Positions 7,236 to 8,507 of a stretch of 8,507 bases of DNA are shown here, one piece after another. Origin of the DNA: Bryobacterales bacterium (GTDB lineage: Bacteria > Acidobacteriota > Terriglobia > Bryobacterales > Bryobacteraceae). The notes beneath the pieces were generated by a model that worked only from the letters and a program-made list of their open reading frames with translations, was not told the DNA's origin and ran no database searches. The stretch spans positions 219-8,725 of the forward strand of contig PKYZ01000291.1 of NCBI GenBank assembly GCA_003132865.1. Direction: 5' to 3'. Each line of letters opens with the position of its first letter. Within the stretch, counting starts at the first letter, position 1. A program made the position numbers and the translations under genes.

Positions 7236-7243
7236 CGCCTGCC

Positions 7244-8188
7244 ATGCGTTGGTTCCTCATAATCGCGCTTTCCACATCTGCCTGGGCACAGACCGCGCCG
7301 TTCGCGCCGCCCGAAGACATCTCGTTCCGCCGCGCCAACATCATCAGCGAAGGCACCCGGATGTCGGCCGAGGTCTTCGCGCCGAAGGCTTCGGCAGACA
7401 AAAAGCTGTCTACCATTTTGATGGCGCACGGCTGGGGCGGAACGGCCGCGCTGCTGCGGCCGGATGCCATCGCCTTCGCGCGCGCCGGCTATCTGGCGGT
7501 CACCTTCGATTACCGGGGCTGGGGCGACAGCGATTCGCGCGTGATCCTGACAGCGCCGGAACCGCGCCAGCACCCCAATGGACGGTTCACCGCCGAAGTC
7601 CAGGAGGTGCGCGAGGTGGTGGATCCGATGGACGAGGTCACCGACTGGTTTAACGCCATCGCCTGGCTGCAGGCCGAGCCGCAGTTCGATCCCGCCCGCC
7701 TGGGGCTTTGGGGCAGCAGTTTTTCGGGCGGACTGGTGGTGTACGTGGCGGAACACGATTCGCGGGTGAAGGCCATCCACAGCCAGGTAGGCGCGATGGA
7801 TGGGCGCGCCATGATCGCCAACGAGACGGAGCGCCGCAAGACTTATGAAGAAGCTACTAAGATGGCGCGCGGCGAGCTGGGCTATCCGGCGCCGGGAGTG
7901 AAGGCCATCGGTAATTTGCGGGGCGCACCCGTGCGGTCGAAGTTTGTGCCGTACGATCCTGTGGAGGATGTGAACAAGGCGCCGCAATGCGCTATGCAGT
8001 TCGTGATCGCCGAAAAGGAAGAGTTATTCGACAACCGGGATCATGCGCTCAAGGCGTACCAGCGGTTCACCGGCGCGAAGAATCTAGTGGTGATTCCGAA
8101 TATCACCCACTATGGGATTTACCTCGAAGCGCATCGGCAGGCGCAGAAGCTGGCCATCGAGTGGTTCGATAAGTATCTAAAGCCGTGA
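7244..8188 (+). CDS. Secreted alpha/beta hydrolase (dienelactone hydrolase / X-Pro peptidase-like)
   Basis: Exported serine hydrolase of 314 residues; its substrate cannot be told from sequence. From the ATG at 7244 a compact signal peptide reads MRWFLIIALSTSAWA, with a likely cut before QTAP. The alpha/beta-hydrolase fold shows HGWGG (62-66, oxyanion region), FDYRGWGDS (88-96), the nucleophile elbow LWGSSFSGG with S159, a candidate acid in AEKEELFD (257-263), and the catalytic histidine H289 in NITHYGIY. The elbow is G-S-S-F-S-G, with serine in place of the usual last glycine of GxSxG. A GTG at 7226 would add six residues (MIESPA) before the signal peptide, but neither start has a ribosome binding site and the promoter position favours the ATG. 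It is divergent from the peptidase gene. An esterase or acyl-peptidase role is inference. Confidence 0.92.
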   Translation: MRWFLIIALSTSAWAQTAPFAPPEDISFRRANIISEGTRMSAEVFAPKASADKKLSTILMAHGWGGTAALLRPDAIAFARAGYLAVTFDYRGWGDSDSRVILTAPEPRQHPNGRFTAEVQEVREVVDPMDEVTDWFNAIAWLQAEPQFDPARLGLWGSSFSGGLVVYVAEHDSRVKAIHSQVGAMDGRAMIANETERRKTYEEATKMARGELGYPAPGVKAIGNLRGAPVRSKFVPYDPVEDVNKAPQCAMQFVIAEKEELFDNRDHALKAYQRFTGAKNLVVIPNITHYGIYLEAHRQAQKLAIEWFDKYLKP

Positions 8189-8195
8189 CACAAAA

Positions 8196-8280
8196 GTGGG
8201 ACAGCCAATGCTGGCTAATGCCATTTAGTTCTCCAACATCGGGAATGTTGCAGAATTTGTGGGGCAGACCCCAGGCCTGG
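8196..8280. repeat. Second intergenic hairpin repeat, same family as 4443-4589
   Basis: It begins 8 bases after the hydrolase stop. It holds GTGGGACAG (8196-8204, one base different from the boundary word of the first array), the stem AGCCA/TGGCT (8203-8216), the stem CAACAT/ATGTTG (8234-8250), and an exact GTGGGGCAG (8259-8267) followed by CAGACC/GGCCTG (8265-8279, one mismatch). No closing inverted CTGCCCCAC is present. The array seems to stop where the structured stretch at 8285 starts. It may double as the hydrolase gene's terminator. Confidence 0.7.
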
Positions 8281-8284
8281 GATA

Positions 8285-8490
8285 GCGTCGGGATAAACCG
8301 GCGTGGAGTAGCGAATGCAAGAGGCGTACAGGGAAGGAATAGCGAGCCGCCCTGGCCCCGAGCCATGCGAGGGCAGTCGTGAGGCTGCACTGGTAGCGTT
8401 GGACAGGGGTATCTGTAGGCTGGGTATTGGGCTCCGAAAACGGTAATCCAGGATGCCCATGGTGTCAGACCGTCAGAAGGCCACACGGCA
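8285..8490 (+). ncRNA. Candidate structured RNA, possibly HEARO/omega-RNA of an IscB-type element
   Basis: About 200 bases with little coding potential and many consistent helices on the plus strand: GCGTCGG/CCGGCGT (8285-8304, loop GATAAA, two G-U pairs); GCCCT/AGGGC (8349-8374) enclosing GGC/GCC; AGTC/GGCT with a GTGA loop (8375-8386); ACAG/CTGT (8403-8416), whose GGG loop could pair with CCC at 8357-8359 as a pseudoknot; TGGGC/GCCCA (8428-8459) enclosing CCG-AAAA-CGG; and GTGT/ACAC (8462-8486) or, as a competitor, CCGT/ACGG (8470-8488). AGAAGG at 8475-8480 is placed to serve a GTG at 8491. A structured RNA running into the start codon of the next gene is the layout of HEARO (omega-RNA) elements ahead of IscB/IsrB nucleases, and the wording of the 3' half resembles my recollection of that family. 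No alignment was possible. A group II intron or other leader is the alternative. Confidence 0.45.
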
Positions 8491-8507
8491 GTGCACAAAA
8501 AACGCGA
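8491..8507 (+). CDS. Possible start of a gene cut by the window edge (IscB-like?)
   Basis: GTG CAC AAA AAA CGC GA would begin a protein M-H-K-K-R. The frame has been open only since 8419 (TAG at 8416-8418), and this GTG is its first standard start. AGAAGG lies 10 bases upstream. A short basic start fits IscB-type nucleases but also many other proteins, and five residues identify nothing. An overlapping ATG frame at 8453 is also open but lacks a well-spaced ribosome binding site. The function proposed is purely contextual. Confidence 0.25.

Larger units (their letters stand above)
6732..7243. other. Long divergent intergenic region between two secreted hydrolase genes
   Basis: This stretch of 512 bases has no convincing gene: the open frames crossing it are short or extend from shadows of the peptidase gene. 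It has more A+T around 6815-6905 than its neighbours. It holds a 12-bp inverted repeat with a competing partner, a run of further hairpins (6945-7148) and an extended -10 promoter at its right end, listed separately. No tRNA cloverleaf was found. Confidence 0.6.

Noticed and set aside
8285..8490. Group II intron 5' end
   Set aside because: I see no GTGYG start next to a plausible boundary and no domain V hairpin in the visible part. It cannot be excluded without the downstream sequence, but it fits less well than an omega-RNA.
8103..8498. Minus-strand open frame across the hydrolase end and right edge
   Set aside because: It overlaps the antisense 3' end of the hydrolase, the repeat array and the structured stretch, and has no domain resemblance.

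Overview
The window looks like chromosomal DNA of a GC-rich Acidobacteriota bacterium of the Solibacter/Bryobacter type. The strongest clue is the protein at 2658-4442. Its last ~235 residues read as the 'Solibacter uncharacterized C-terminal domain' (TIGR03437), which is expanded in that lineage. Secreted hydrolases and short hairpin repeats between genes fit the same picture. This assignment rests on recognised families, not on a search.

Layout: (1) 1-2371, minus strand, is a compact pyrimidine biosynthesis operon, pyrR-pyrB-pyrC. Gaps are 3 bases and 0 bases, and pyrC runs off the left edge. (2) 2402-2657 is a divergent intergenic region with two abutting palindromes, an 8-bp hairpin and a strong ribosome binding site. 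(3) 2658-4442, plus strand, is a secreted TIGR03118 domain fused to the Solibacter C-terminal domain. (4) 4443-4589 is an array of six small hairpins bounded by inverted GTGGGGCAG words, between convergent genes. (5) 4596-6731, minus strand, is a secreted M28-family metallopeptidase with glutamate carboxypeptidase II architecture. (6) 6732-7243 is a 512-base divergent intergenic region with a 12-bp inverted repeat that has two possible partners, several other hairpins, and an extended -10 promoter next to the last start codon. (7) 7244-8188, plus strand, is a secreted alpha/beta hydrolase. (8) 8196-8280 is a second copy of the hairpin-repeat family. (9) 8285-8507 is a densely structured, apparently non-coding stretch that ends in a ribosome-binding-site-like AGAAGG and a GTG start cut off by the window edge.

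How the genes work together: PyrB makes carbamoyl-aspartate and PyrC cyclises it. PyrR is the UMP-sensing regulator and uracil phosphoribosyltransferase of the same operon. The peptidase and the alpha/beta hydrolase are transcribed divergently and both carry signal peptides, which suggests scavenging of peptides or esters outside the cytoplasm.

The most interesting part is the right edge. Its helices, possible pseudoknot and position directly ahead of a start codon resemble the HEARO/omega-RNA of IscB/IsrB transposon elements (IS200/IS605-related), the ancestors of Cas9. This rests on recollection and hand folding, and the protein that would prove it lies outside the window.
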